Of a DNA stretch of 64,000 nucleotides, positions 29,332 through 38,284 are shown piece by piece. Source of the DNA: Leucobacter komagatae (lineage in GTDB: Bacteria; Actinomycetota; Actinomycetes; Actinomycetales; Microbacteriaceae). The position numbers were made by a program, and so were the translations under genes. The stretch spans positions 2,852,001-2,916,000 of the forward strand of contig NZ_VFON01000001.1 of the NCBI RefSeq assembly GCF_006716085.1, written 5' to 3'. The stretch's first letter is position 1. Each line of letters starts with the position of its first letter. The notes beneath the pieces are model-generated. The model was given only the letters and a program-made list of their open reading frames with translations, ran no database searches and had not been told where the DNA came from.

Positions 29332-31659
29332 TTACTCCGCGATAACCGGGCCGAAGGCCGCGGGCAGCGTCGCCTCAACCGACGCACGCAGCTCGGCGAG
29401 GGGGAGCGTGAAGCGATCCTGAACCTCGATCGCAGCGTCCGCGCCCGCGAGGTCGGTGACGCCGACCTTGAGCACGGGGTAGTTCCGCCCCTCGCAGAGG
29501 CCACGGAACTTCACGTCCTCCTCGTGGGGAACGGCGACGAGCACGCGGCCCTGCGACTCCGAGAAGAGCGCGGCAACAGCGTCGACGCCGTCGCGCTCCA
29601 TGATCTCGGTGATCCAGACGCGAGCGCCGATGCCGAAGCGGAGTGCGCCGTCGACGACGGCCTGCGCGAGGCCACCCTCTGACAGGTCGACCGCTGCCGA
29701 GAGCAGGCCGCCCTGACTCGCCGCGTGGAGCAGCTCGGCCAGCGTGCGCTCAGCATCGAGGTCAGCCTTCGGGGGAAGCCCGCCGAGGTGCGAGTGCACG
29801 GCCTCAGCCCAGGCCGAGCCGTCGAGCTCGTCGCGGGTCACGCCGAGCAGGTAGAGGTTCTCGCCCTGATCCTGCCAGCCCGAGGGGATGCGGCGCGCGA
29901 CGTCGTCGATGATGCCGAGCACGCCAACAACGGGAGTCGGGTGGATCGGGGTATCGCCCGTCTGGTTGTAGAACGACACGTTGCCGCCGGTGACGGGAAC
30001 CTCGAGCTCGAGGCAGGCGTCAGACAGGCCCTCAACGGCCTGCGAGAACTGCCACATGACCTCGGGGTTCTCGGGGCTGCCGAAGTTCAGGCAGTCGGTG
30101 ACTGCGGTCGGCACGGCGCCCGAGGTGGCGACGTTGCGGTACGCCTCGCCGAGCGCGAGCTGCGCGCCAGCGTACGGGTCGAGCTGGCAGTAGCGGCCGT
30201 TCGCGTCGGTCGAGATCGCGACGCCGAGGCCGGTCTCTTCGTTCACGCGAATCATGCCGGCGCCGTCGGGGAACGACAGGGCGGTGTTGCCACCGACGTA
30301 GTAGTCGTACTGGTTCGTGACCCACGACACGTCAGCCTGGTTCGGCGACGACGAGACCGCGAGCAGCTGCGCGCGGAGCGCGTCGCCGTCTTCGTCGCGT
30401 GCGAGGCCCGCGGCGTTGACCGAGTCTGCCTGAAGGGCGTCGATCCACGTCGGGTAGGCGACGGGGCGCTCGTAGACGGGGCCGTCAACGGCGACGGTCG
30501 AGGGGTCGACGTTCACGATCTCCTCGCCGCGCCAGTTGATGACGAGGCGGTTCGTGTCGGTGACCTCACCGAGCACGCTCGTCTCAACGTCCCACTTCGC
30601 GGTCACCGCGAGGAACTCGTCGAGCTTCTCGGGCGCGACGATCGCCATCATGCGCTCCTGGCTCTCCGACATGAGGATCTCCTCGGCCGTGAGCGACGGG
30701 TCGCGCAGCAGTACGCTGTCGAGCTCGATGAACATGCCGCCGTCACCGTTCGCCGCGAGCTCGCTTGTCGCGCACGAGATGCCGGCCGCGCCGAGATCCT
30801 GAATACCCTCGACGAGCTCGCCCTGGAACAGTTCGAGGCAGCACTCGATGAGTACCTTCTCAGCGAAGGGATCGCCGACCTGCACGGCGGGGCGCTTCGT
30901 GGGGCCGCCCTCATCGAACGAATCGGAGGCGAGGATCGACGCGCCGCCGATGCCGTCGCCGCCGGTGCGGGCGCCGAAGAGCACAACCTTGTTGCCGAGG
31001 CCGGAGGCGTTCGCGGTGTGGAGGTCTTCGTGGCGGAGCACGCCGACGCCGAGTGCGTTCACGAGCGGGTTCTGTTGGTAGACGCCGTCGAACACGGTCT
31101 CGCCGCCGAGGTTCGGAAGGCCGAGGCAGTTCGCGTACGACGAGATGCCCGAGACGACGCCGTGCACGACGCGCGCGGTGTCGGGGTCGTCAATCGCGCC
31201 GAACCGCAGCTGGTCCATGACCGCGACGGGGCGGGCGCCCATCGAGATGATGTCGCGGATGATGCCGCCGACGCCGGTCGCGGCGCCCTGGAACGGCTCA
31301 ATGTATGAGGGGTGGTTGTGGCTCTCCACCTTGAACGTGACGGCGAGACCCTCGCCAACGTCGATGACGCCTGCGTTCTCGCCCATGCCGACGAGCAGGC
31401 GCTCGCGCATCTTGTCGTTGACCTTCTTGCCGAACTGGCGCAGGTAGATCTTCGAGGACTTGTACGAGCAGTGCTCGGACCACATGACGGAGTACATCGC
31501 CAGCTCGCCCGAGGTGGGGCGGCGGCCAAGAATCTCGCGGATCTTGTCGTACTCGTCTGGCTTGAGCCCGAGGGCCGCGTACGGCTGTTCCTTCTCGGGG
31601 GTGGCAGCCGCGTCGGCGACCGTATCGGGGCGAATGGTAGAGGCAGCGAAGTCAGTCAC
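29332..31659 (-). CDS. purL: phosphoribosylformylglycinamidine synthase subunit PurL
   Basis: The ATP-dependent synthase subunit that uses ammonia from PurQ in the fourth purine step. The 775-residue length is that of small PurL. The N-terminus has [25 protein letters not shown]; then [35 protein letters not shown] and the [16 protein letters not shown] block follow. The GTG start at 31659 has a -10 hexamer 6 bases upstream and no ribosome binding site. Its partners purQ and purS lie 6.6 kb away on the same strand, with an iron transporter and other genes between. Confidence 0.97.
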   Translation of the reverse strand: MTDFAASTIRPDTVADAAATPEKEQPYAALGLKPDEYDKIREILGRRPTSGELAMYSVMWSEHCSYKSSKIYLRQFGKKVNDKMRERLLVGMGENAGVIDVGEGLAVTFKVESHNHPSYIEPFQGAATGVGGIIRDIISMGARPVAVMDQLRFGAIDDPDTARVVHGVVSGISSYANCLGLPNLGGETVFDGVYQQNPLVNALGVGVLRHEDLHTANASGLGNKVVLFGARTGGDGIGGASILASDSFDEGGPTKRPAVQVGDPFAEKVLIECCLELFQGELVEGIQDLGAAGISCATSELAANGDGGMFIELDSVLLRDPSLTAEEILMSESQERMMAIVAPEKLDEFLAVTAKWDVETSVLGEVTDTNRLVINWRGEEIVNVDPSTVAVDGPVYERPVAYPTWIDALQADSVNAAGLARDEDGDALRAQLLAVSSSPNQADVSWVTNQYDYYVGGNTALSFPDGAGMIRVNEETGLGVAISTDANGRYCQLDPYAGAQLALGEAYRNVATSGAVPTAVTDCLNFGSPENPEVMWQFSQAVEGLSDACLELEVPVTGGNVSFYNQTGDTPIHPTPVVGVLGIIDDVARRIPSGWQDQGENLYLLGVTRDELDGSAWAEAVHSHLGGLPPKADLDAERTLAELLHAASQGGLLSAAVDLSEGGLAQAVVDGALRFGIGARVWITEIMERDGVDAVAALFSESQGRVLVAVPHEEDVKFRGLCEGRNYPVLKVGVTDLAGADAAIEVQDRFTLPLAELRASVEATLPAAFGPVIAE

Positions 31660-31671
31660 CCCCTCAGTCTA
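31660..31671 (-). promoter_or_regulatory. leaderless promoter -10 of purL
   Basis: TAGACT on the minus strand (plus positions 31666-31671), then 6 bases, then the GTG start at 31659. No ribosome binding site lies between. Confidence 0.55.
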
Positions 31672-31821
31672 CGCGGCTTTCGGGCACAGCTTTGCCCCCG
31701 CGAGGGCGGCCCCGCCGGGGGTGGGGAAACGAGGGGTGCGCGGCCGCCCGGCGCGCGCCGATTTCCGGGTTCTTAGGGAACGCTCTGGGTGTTCTTGGGC
31801 CGCAGGTGTCAGACTGGGGGT

Positions 31822-32856
31822 ATGACCGAACAGCAAGCCCCACAGCAAACTCCGCAGGGTGTCGACCTCCACGCAGGCCAGGGCGCCCCGGCGCCACAGG
31901 TCGCCGCGCCGGGCACGAAGAAGCTGTCGATGTTCCTTCGGGTGAGCATCGTGCTGCTCATTGGCCTCACCCTCGCATCGATCTCGCTGCTGTTCATTGG
32001 TGACTTCGAGGGGCGCTTCGAGCGCATCTTCTCGACGTTCGCGCTGTTCGCGGTGTTCGTCGTGCTCACCGCGATCGACACGAGCCGCGACCGCGCGAAC
32101 GAGTGGTACGCTCCCGTGGCTCTCATCGCGAACACGTACATCCTGGGGTTGCTGCTCGTTGTGATCTGGATGACGCCGTACGACTCGTTCTCGCTGATGT
32201 TCCAGATCTTCTGGAAGTCGTTCCTCGTGATCCTCGTCACGCGACTCGTGATCCTCTGCTGTGAGCTGCTCTTGCGCACCGGCCGCGAGGGCGACGAGGC
32301 TGGCAACCGGTTCGCCTTTGTTACGAGCGTGCTCGCTGTGCTCTCCGGGATCCTCTTCACCGCGCCCGTCGGGATCGAGGCGTTCCGCCTCCACATCCCC
32401 GATCTCTACTGGAAGATCGCGACCGCCGTGCTCATTCTCACGGCGCTGGGCCTCTCGGTGACGCTGCTGCTGCGGTGGGCGAACAACTCCGACGAGCGCG
32501 CCGCGAAGCGCGCGGCAGACAAGGCCGCTCGCGAGGCGGGCGCTCTCGGAACGCCTTTCGCGCCGCTGTCTCCGGCGTCTCCGGCGCTCCCGGTTGACGC
32601 TGCGCACGCTCCCGCAGGCGAGGCCGCTGCGGTTGCAGCACCTCTCGCCGGTGCGGCGGCGGAGCCCGGTCACGCGCCCGCAGAGGCCGGATCGCCTGTC
32701 GCGCCGCAGCAGGCTCAGCAGCCTCAGCAGCCTCAGCAGCCGACCGAGATTCTGCTTCCGTGGCCGACGTTCGCGGATGGCCGCCCGATCCCGGCCCGGC
32801 CTGACGGCCAGCCAGATTTCTCGGTTCCCGGAGCGCCGCTGCCCCCGCAGTTCTAG
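31822..32856 (+). CDS. uncharacterised actinobacterial membrane protein
   Basis: A 344-residue protein of unknown function. After a Gln/Pro-rich N-terminus (about 1-34), there are six likely membrane spans (about 38-58, 70-86, 95-115, 130-148, 165-188 and 195-215). The final ~115 residues are a soluble Ala/Pro/Gln-rich tail with short QQPQQP repeats. The ATG at 31822 is chosen because a CAGACT hexamer lies 6 bases upstream; an in-frame ATG at 31789 is less likely. It is alone between purL (divergent) and a GNAT gene, with 38 bases to the latter. Confidence 0.7.
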   Translation: MTEQQAPQQTPQGVDLHAGQGAPAPQVAAPGTKKLSMFLRVSIVLLIGLTLASISLLFIGDFEGRFERIFSTFALFAVFVVLTAIDTSRDRANEWYAPVALIANTYILGLLLVVIWMTPYDSFSLMFQIFWKSFLVILVTRLVILCCELLLRTGREGDEAGNRFAFVTSVLAVLSGILFTAPVGIEAFRLHIPDLYWKIATAVLILTALGLSVTLLLRWANNSDERAAKRAADKAAREAGALGTPFAPLSPASPALPVDAAHAPAGEAAAVAAPLAGAAAEPGHAPAEAGSPVAPQQAQQPQQPQQPTEILLPWPTFADGRPIPARPDGQPDFSVPGAPLPPQF

Positions 32857-32882
32857 CGGCGCTCTTCGGGCCGAGGCGGCCC

Positions 32883-32894
32883 TAGACTGACTGG
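32883..32894 (+). promoter_or_regulatory. leaderless promoter -10 of the tandem GNAT gene
   Basis: TAGACT at 32883-32888, then 6 bases, then the GTG start at 32895. No ribosome binding site precedes the start. Confidence 0.55.
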
Positions 32895-33929
32895 GTGAAT
32901 GCTGCTTCCAACCCACTGATTCGCCCGATCCTGGCCGCTGAGTACCCCGCTGAGGTCGCGCTGCTGAACGCCGCCTACAGCGCTGGCCCGTATGCGGCCG
33001 ACCTCGACGGCGACCCCGAGTGGGAGCGCTCGGTGAACGACACCGCGGGGCGCGACGCAGACGGCCAGGTCATCGTCATCGAGGAGAGCGGCAAGCTGCT
33101 CGGCGCGGCCTCGGTGCTGCGGCCAGGCACCTCGCACGCGAAGCTCGCGGGCGAGGGGGAGGCAGAGCTCAGGCTCGTCGCCGTCGACCCCGGCGCGCAG
33201 GGGCGAGGGATCGGTGAAGCGCTCGTGCGCGCGGGGCTCGAGGTTGCGCTCGGGTGGGGCCGGTCTGCCCTCCGCCTCGATACCGGGGTACGCAACCCGG
33301 CGCAGCGCCTCTACGCACGCCTGGGGTTCAAGCACACCGCCGAGCTCGACGCGCAGCGCACGAGCACCGGCTACGGCGATTCGCTCACCTACCGCTATGC
33401 CCTGCAAGAGCGCACTGACGTGCGAGTGCGCCTCATCCGGGCCGAGGAAGTTCCGGCCGTGAGTGCGCTGGTGCTCGCCGCCTACCGCGACGACTACGCG
33501 CACCTCGACCCCGGGTATCTCGCCCAGATCGCGGACGTGGCGGCGCGGGCCGAGGCGCACCTCGTGTGGGTCGCCGAGGATGTGAAGACTGGTGAGCTGC
33601 TTGGCACCGTCACGACGCCGCGACATCGCGAGCTGCTCACCGAGGTGTCAGTGCCCGGGGAGATGGACATCAGGCTGCTCGGAGTCTCGCAGAGCGCACG
33701 CGGCCGCGGCATCGGGGAGCTGCTGACGAAGCACAGCATGCGGCTCGCGAGGATCAGGGGCATCGACAGGCTCGTGCTCGAGACGAGCCCGCTCATGGAG
33801 GCCGCCTGGCGGCTGTACGAGCGGCTCGGGTTCGAGCGGCTTTCCGAGCGCGATCGCGCCATCACACTCGCGAGCGGTGATGAACTGCGGCTGCTCACGT
33901 ACGCGCACGCGACGGGGGAGACCGCCTAA
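32895..33929 (+). CDS. tandem GNAT acetyltransferase
   Basis: A 344-residue protein with two GNAT folds. The N-terminal half has the acetyl-CoA loop VDPGAQGRGIGEALVRA (about 95-111) and RLYARLGF. The C-terminal half has LGVSQSARGRGIGELLTKH (about 256-274) and RLYERLGF. Both halves keep the R/Q-x-x-G-x-G/A pyrophosphate loop, so both may bind acetyl-CoA. Mycothiol synthase MshD also has two GNAT units and a similar length, but the motifs alone do not establish that identity. Substrate unknown. Confidence 0.8.
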   Translation: MNAASNPLIRPILAAEYPAEVALLNAAYSAGPYAADLDGDPEWERSVNDTAGRDADGQVIVIEESGKLLGAASVLRPGTSHAKLAGEGEAELRLVAVDPGAQGRGIGEALVRAGLEVALGWGRSALRLDTGVRNPAQRLYARLGFKHTAELDAQRTSTGYGDSLTYRYALQERTDVRVRLIRAEEVPAVSALVLAAYRDDYAHLDPGYLAQIADVAARAEAHLVWVAEDVKTGELLGTVTTPRHRELLTEVSVPGEMDIRLLGVSQSARGRGIGELLTKHSMRLARIRGIDRLVLETSPLMEAAWRLYERLGFERLSERDRAITLASGDELRLLTYAHATGETA

Positions 33930-33986
33930 CCTGTCCTCAAGAGTGTCCAAGAAACCGCAGATCAGGGTGATAAAACGCCGCAAGGC

Positions 33987-34023
33987 TTGAACATCAGATG
34001 AATTCGAGGTTAGGGTTACCTAA
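33987..34023 (+). promoter_or_regulatory. iron-regulated promoter with DtxR/IdeR-type box
   Basis: A -35 TTGAAC (33987-33992) and a -10 TAGGGT (34011-34016) are 18 bases apart. The -10 is inside 34005-34023, which matches the 19-bp DtxR/IdeR consensus TTAGGTTAGGCTAACCTAA at 15 of 19 positions. Repression by iron-loaded DtxR is the direct prediction for the transporter downstream. Confidence 0.8.
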
Positions 34024-34025
34024 GT

Positions 34026-34075
34026 GGGTTCCAACGTTGGGCACATCCCCGTGCACGGGGTGCAACGTGGAACCC
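34026..34075 (+). promoter_or_regulatory. structured 5' leader of the iron transporter
   Basis: Outer arms GGGTTCCAACGTTG (34026-34039) and CAACGTGGAACCC (34063-34075) pair with one bulged A. Inside is a perfect 14-bp palindrome CCCCGTGCACGGGG (34047-34060). The structure lies between the DtxR box and the start codon at 34141. It lacks a T run, so it is not a standard terminator. Confidence 0.55.
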
Positions 34076-34140
34076 TTCTCGCTTCCGCCCGGAAGCCGGC
34101 GCGCCAAGACCCGAACCCCCGTCCTAAGGAATTCATTACC

Positions 34141-35151
34141 GTGACTCTCCGCACCTCTCGCAAGCCGCGCCTGCTCGGCCTCGCGGCAATCGCCGCCAGC
34201 GCCGCCCTCGTGCTCTCCGCCTGCAGCTCGTCGCCCGCCGAAGACGCCGAGGCGAAGCCCGAGGCAGGCTCGACCGTCTCGATCACCGACAACTACGGCA
34301 CCGTCGACGTGCCCGTGAACCCCAAGACCGTTGTCGCGCTCGACAACCACGTCTTCGAGACGCTCACCGAGTGGGACGTCAAGCTTGCTGCCGCTCCGAA
34401 GGGCATCATGGGGTCGGTCTGGCCGGGCTACACCGACAACGAGGATGTCGTCGACATCGGCTCGCACCGCGAGCCGAACCTCGAGGCGATCGTCGCGGCA
34501 CAGCCCGACCTCATCATCGCCGGCTACCGCTTCGGTGACTCGTACGAGGACATCAAGAAGCAGAACCCCGACTCGGTCGTCATCGATATCGCCCCGCGCG
34601 AGGGTGAAGACCTCATGACCGAGCTCAAGCGTGGCAACACGATCCTCGGCCAGATCTTCGACCACGAGGACGAGGCAGAGGCGACCAACGAGAAGCTCGA
34701 CGATGCAATCGCCGGCGCGAAGAAGGCCTACAACGGCACCGATACCGTCATGGCCGTGAACACCTCGGGTGGCAAGATCGGCTACCTCGCTCCCGGAGTT
34801 GGCCGCTCGGTCGGCCCCGTGTTCGGTGCGCTCGGCCTCGTGCCCGCGCTCGAGGTGGAGGGCGCTTCGAGCGACCACCAGGGCGACGACATCTCGGTAG
34901 AGGCCATCGCCGCGTCGAACCCCGAGTGGATCATCGCGCTCGACCGTGACGCTTCGTTCGCTCCCGAAGAGCGCGAAGAGGGCTCGGCACCCGCGGCAGA
35001 GCTCATCGCCGGCTCGGAGGCGCTGAAGAACGTGCCCGCCGTGACCAAGGGCAACATCATCTACCTCGACGCGAACTTCTACCTCACCGAGGACATCCAC
35101 GCGTACACCGAGCTGTTCGAGCAGATCCAGGCGGCATTCGCAGCAGCATGA
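34141..35151 (+). CDS. iron-siderophore ABC transporter substrate-binding lipoprotein
   Basis: A 336-residue periplasmic-binding-fold lipoprotein. The signal peptide ends in the lipobox LSAC (about 27-30). The mature part shows the TroA/FepB-like pattern: TDNYGTVDVPVNPKTVVALDN, QPDLIIAGYR and EAIAASNPEWIIALDRD. It resembles CeuE/YclQ-type binding proteins for catecholate siderophores such as petrobactin, but specificity is inferred only from overall similarity. The GTG start has AAGGA at 34126-34130. It is first in a four-gene unit (binding protein, two permeases, ATPase) with start/stop overlaps, behind a DtxR-type box. Confidence 0.88.
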   Translation: MTLRTSRKPRLLGLAAIAASAALVLSACSSSPAEDAEAKPEAGSTVSITDNYGTVDVPVNPKTVVALDNHVFETLTEWDVKLAAAPKGIMGSVWPGYTDNEDVVDIGSHREPNLEAIVAAQPDLIIAGYRFGDSYEDIKKQNPDSVVIDIAPREGEDLMTELKRGNTILGQIFDHEDEAEATNEKLDDAIAGAKKAYNGTDTVMAVNTSGGKIGYLAPGVGRSVGPVFGALGLVPALEVEGASSDHQGDDISVEAIAASNPEWIIALDRDASFAPEEREEGSAPAAELIAGSEALKNVPAVTKGNIIYLDANFYLTEDIHAYTELFEQIQAAFAAA

Positions 35152-36239
35152 ACGTGAACAGCACGTCCGCCGGCAACGGCGGTGAAGGGACGCCCGCTCG
35201 AGAGAGCGGGCGTCCCCGCGTTCGCCCGGTTACACCGCGGGCGAGCATCGACTCAGCGCTGCCCGACGCCGGCGACGAGATCGCGCCGGAAAAGCGCGCC
35301 AGGGTGTGGCCGCTCGCACTCGCGACGCTCGTCGTCGTCGGGCTGCTCGCGGCGTCGCTGTTCATCGGCGTCTACGACATCACCGACGGTGACCTCGGCG
35401 CCGAAATGATGTGGATCACGCGCGTCCCGCGCACCGTCGCCCTCATGCTCGCTGGCGCCGCGATGGCTGCGAGCGGCCTCGTGATGCAGATGCTCACGCA
35501 GAACCGCTTCGTCGACGCGACCACTTCGGGCACCACCGAGTGGGCGTCGCTCGGCCTCCTCCTCACCGCCATCGTCGCCCCGAGCGTCGGGCTCGTCGGC
35601 CGCATGGTCGTGTCGAGCCTCTTCGCATTTATCGGCGCGATGGCGTTCATGCTCATCCTCCGCCGCATCGTCATCCGCTCGACGCTCGTCGTGCCGCTCA
35701 TCGGCATCATGCTCGGCGCGGTCATCAGCGCCCTCACGACGTTCCTCGCAGTGCAGTTCAACCTGCTGCAGATGGTCGGCACCTGGTTCATGGGCAGCTT
35801 CACGAGCGTCGTCCGCGGCCGCTACGAGGTGCTCTGGATCGTCGCGATCGTCACGCTACTCGTCTTCCTCCTCGCCGATCGCATTACTGTCGCGGGCCTC
35901 GGGCGTGAGGTCGCAACGAGCGTCGGCATGCGGTACGAAACGATCCTCATCGCCGGTACCGCGCTCGTCGCCGTTGCCGCCGGTGTCACGACGGTCGTCG
36001 TCGGTTTCCTCCCGTTCCTAGGCCTTGTCGTTCCCAACGTCGTCGCGACGCTTCGCGGCGACAACGTCCGCAGCAACCTCCCGTGGGTGTGCCTGGGTGG
36101 CATCGCCCTCGTCACGGTCTGCGACATCATCGGGCGCACGATTCGAATGCCGTTTGAGATCCCTGTCTCGATGGTGCTCGGCATGGTCGGCGCCGTTGTT
36201 TTCATCACGATCCTGATGCGGGGGCGGTCGCGTGCGTGA
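35148..36239 (+). CDS. FecCD-family siderophore ABC permease 1
   Basis: A 363-residue integral membrane subunit of the siderophore importer. After a 45-residue polar N-terminal extension it has eight to ten spans with FecCD hallmarks: RVPRTVALMLAGAAMAASGLVMQMLTQNRF (about 92-121) and a C-terminal VVVGFLPFLGLVVPNV. It resembles YclN-type permeases. The ATG overlaps the binding protein stop (ATGA), and the next permease overlaps its end by 8 bases, so all are co-translated. The N-terminal extension is unusual for this family. Confidence 0.9.
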   Translation: MNVNSTSAGNGGEGTPARESGRPRVRPVTPRASIDSALPDAGDEIAPEKRARVWPLALATLVVVGLLAASLFIGVYDITDGDLGAEMMWITRVPRTVALMLAGAAMAASGLVMQMLTQNRFVDATTSGTTEWASLGLLLTAIVAPSVGLVGRMVVSSLFAFIGAMAFMLILRRIVIRSTLVVPLIGIMLGAVISALTTFLAVQFNLLQMVGTWFMGSFTSVVRGRYEVLWIVAIVTLLVFLLADRITVAGLGREVATSVGMRYETILIAGTALVAVAAGVTTVVVGFLPFLGLVVPNVVATLRGDNVRSNLPWVCLGGIALVTVCDIIGRTIRMPFEIPVSMVLGMVGAVVFITILMRGRSRA

Positions 36240-37260
36240 ACCCATCCAGCTCAGCCCCGAGGGCGAGCTCCCCATCCCACCCGAGCCTGCGCTTCCGCGC
36301 TGGCGTCAGCTCCTGCCGATCGCTATCGTCTTCGTGGTCGCAATTCTGTTCGCGATCGCGATCCTCACCTACGCGAACCCGGCGCAGCCTGGCAGCGCTG
36401 GCTTCTGGGTGATCGTTCGGTCGCGAGCGGCCTCGCTCGGCACGATCGCGCTCGTCGCGGTCTGCCAGGCAGTCGCGACGGTGCTCTTTCACACGGCGAC
36501 GTCGAACCGGATCCTGACCCCGTCGATCCTCGGCTTCGATGCGCTCTACGTGCTCACCCAGACGGCGCTCGTGTACGTGTTTGGAACGGCCGCGACCGGG
36601 CTCGAGGGCATCCCGAAGATTCTCGCCCAGAGCGGGCTCATGGTTATCTTCGCGACGGCGCTCTACGGCTGGCTCTTCTCGGGCAAGCGAGCGAACCTGC
36701 ACCTGCTGCTGCTCGTTGGCGTCGTGCTCGGCATCGGCTTTGGCTCCGTCTCAACGTTCATGCAGCGGATGCTCACGCCGAGCGAGTTCGACGTGCTCAG
36801 CGCGCGATTGTTCGGCAGCATCGGCAACGGCAACATCGAGTACCTTCCGTTCGCGGCAACCATCGCCCTCGGCATCCTCGTGTTCGTGTGGCGCCGCCGC
36901 AGGGTCTACGACGTCGTCGCGCTCGGCCGTGACGCGGCGGTGAGCCTCGGCGTGAACTACAGGCGCGAGGTGGTGACGATCCTCGTGCTCGTCGCCGTAC
37001 TCGTCTCCGTCTCGGTCACGATGGTCGGCCCGATGACCTTCTACGGCTTCCTCGTCGCCACGCTCGCCTACCAGTTTGCGCGAAACGACTCGCACGCCGA
37101 GATCATTCCGCTCGCGATCGGCATCGGCCTCGTCACCCTGCTCGGGGCGACGTTCGTACTGAAACACATCTTCTCGGCGGGCGGCCTCGTGACCGTGATC
37201 ATCGAGTTCGCTGGCGGCCTGCTCTTCCTCATCGTCCTGCTCAGAAAGGGGCTGCGTTGA
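36232..37260 (+). CDS. FecCD-family siderophore ABC permease 2
   Basis: The second permease, 342 residues, forming a heterodimer with permease 1. It shows RAASLGTIALVAVCQAVATVLFHTATSNRILTPSILGF (about 64-101) and VSVTMVGPMTFYGFLVATLAYQF (about 257-279), the YclO-like pattern. The GTG start lies within the end of permease 1, and its stop overlaps the ATPase start. About nine membrane spans can be drawn. Confidence 0.9.
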   Translation: MREPIQLSPEGELPIPPEPALPRWRQLLPIAIVFVVAILFAIAILTYANPAQPGSAGFWVIVRSRAASLGTIALVAVCQAVATVLFHTATSNRILTPSILGFDALYVLTQTALVYVFGTAATGLEGIPKILAQSGLMVIFATALYGWLFSGKRANLHLLLLVGVVLGIGFGSVSTFMQRMLTPSEFDVLSARLFGSIGNGNIEYLPFAATIALGILVFVWRRRRVYDVVALGRDAAVSLGVNYRREVVTILVLVAVLVSVSVTMVGPMTFYGFLVATLAYQFARNDSHAEIIPLAIGIGLVTLLGATFVLKHIFSAGGLVTVIIEFAGGLLFLIVLLRKGLR

Positions 37261-38021
37261 TCCAGCTCACCTCCGTCGGCAAAGACTACGCCGGCAAGCG
37301 CGTGCTCGGCCCGATCGACCTCACCATCGAGCCGGGCGGCATCACCGCGCTCATCGGGCCGAACGGCGCCGGTAAATCGACGATGCTCACGATCATCGGC
37401 AGGCTCCTCGGGGCCGACGCGGGCACCGTAACGGTTGGTGGCCTCGACGTGACGCAGGCGAAGCCGAAAGAACTGGCGAAGGTCGTGTCGATCCTGCGCC
37501 AGGAGAACCACTTCATGGCCCGCCTCACGGTGCGCCAACTCGTGACCTTCGGACGGTTCCCGCACTCGGCCGGGCGCACGACCGAGGCCGACCGGCGCGC
37601 GATCCACGCGGCAATCGCGTTCCTCGACCTCGCGGGGATGGAAGATCGCTTCATCGACGAGCTCTCTGGCGGCCAGCGCCAGCGCGCGTTCGTCGCGATG
37701 GTGCTCGCGCAGGATACCGACTACGTGCTGCTCGACGAACCGCTCACGGGCCTCGACATGCGGCACGCGGCGGGCATGATGCGGCAGCTGCGCGCCGCGG
37801 CCGACGCCCTCGGGAAGACGATCGTGCTCGTCGTGCACGACGTGAACTTCGCCTCCGCGTACGCCGATCGGATCATCGCCCTTGCTGACGGCGAGCTCGT
37901 CGCGTCGGGCACGCCAGACGAGATCATGACGCCCGAGGTGCTCGAACGCGTCTTCGGGACCGAGGTTGAGGTCATCGAGCACGCCGGCAACAAGGTGGCT
38001 ATCTACTACCGGGTGGACTGA
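37257..38021 (+). CDS. iron-siderophore ABC transporter ATPase
   Basis: The cytoplasmic ATPase of the importer, 254 residues. Walker A is GPNGAGKST (about 35-43), the signature is LSGGQRQR (about 138-145), Walker B is YVLLDEPLTGLD (about 158-169), and the switch histidine is in VVHDVNFA. It is YclP/FepC-like. The TTG start overlaps the permease 2 stop (TTGA). It is the last gene of the unit; a 263-base GC-rich gap with a terminator follows. Confidence 0.93.
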   Translation: MIQLTSVGKDYAGKRVLGPIDLTIEPGGITALIGPNGAGKSTMLTIIGRLLGADAGTVTVGGLDVTQAKPKELAKVVSILRQENHFMARLTVRQLVTFGRFPHSAGRTTEADRRAIHAAIAFLDLAGMEDRFIDELSGGQRQRAFVAMVLAQDTDYVLLDEPLTGLDMRHAAGMMRQLRAAADALGKTIVLVVHDVNFASAYADRIIALADGELVASGTPDEIMTPEVLERVFGTEVEVIEHAGNKVAIYYRVD

Positions 38022-38040
38022 CCCGCCCCGGGTGTGAGCC

Positions 38041-38111
38041 TGGCCAGCCCGGGCCCTCGCCTGGCCACCCCCGGCCCGCACCGGCTCGCACCCGGCCACC
38101 CCCGGCCCGCC
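38041..38111. repeat. GC-rich intergenic tract with repeated GGCCACCCCCGGCCCGC unit
   Basis: The unit GGCCACCCCCGGCCCGC occurs twice (about 38063-38079 and 38095-38111) within a C/G-rich tract after the transporter genes. It resembles the tracts at 4425, 29185 and 42316, but no copy of the 69-bp element is seen beside it. Confidence 0.5.
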
Positions 38112-38225
38112 AGAGAGCCCCATCTCTGCGGGACACCCCGTACCCGGCGGTAGGTAAGGCAGGGTCTTGCAAGGAACTACCTCGCTGGCGGGCTCGCCTA
38201 CCGGAACGAGCGCCAGAAACAGCAC

Positions 38226-38257
38226 AGGGCGGGTGGAACCGAAGTTCCACCCGCCCT
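38226..38257. terminator. bidirectional terminator between iron transporter and purQ
   Basis: A perfect 14-bp stem (38226-38239 with 38244-38257, AGGGCGGGTGGAAC arm) closed by a four-base CGAA loop, between two converging units. Confidence 0.8.
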
Positions 38258-38284
38258 CTCCGCGTGAGCCCGTATCGGGCCGCG

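Noticed and set aside
32895-33929. Naming the tandem GNAT protein mycothiol synthase (MshD)
   Set aside because: Length and two-domain layout fit, but two GNAT units are common in actinobacteria and no MshD-specific residues could be confirmed by eye.
34047-34060. The CCCCGTGCACGGGG palindrome as an intrinsic terminator
   Set aside because: There is no T run after it and it lies between a promoter and its gene; an operator or leader structure fits better.
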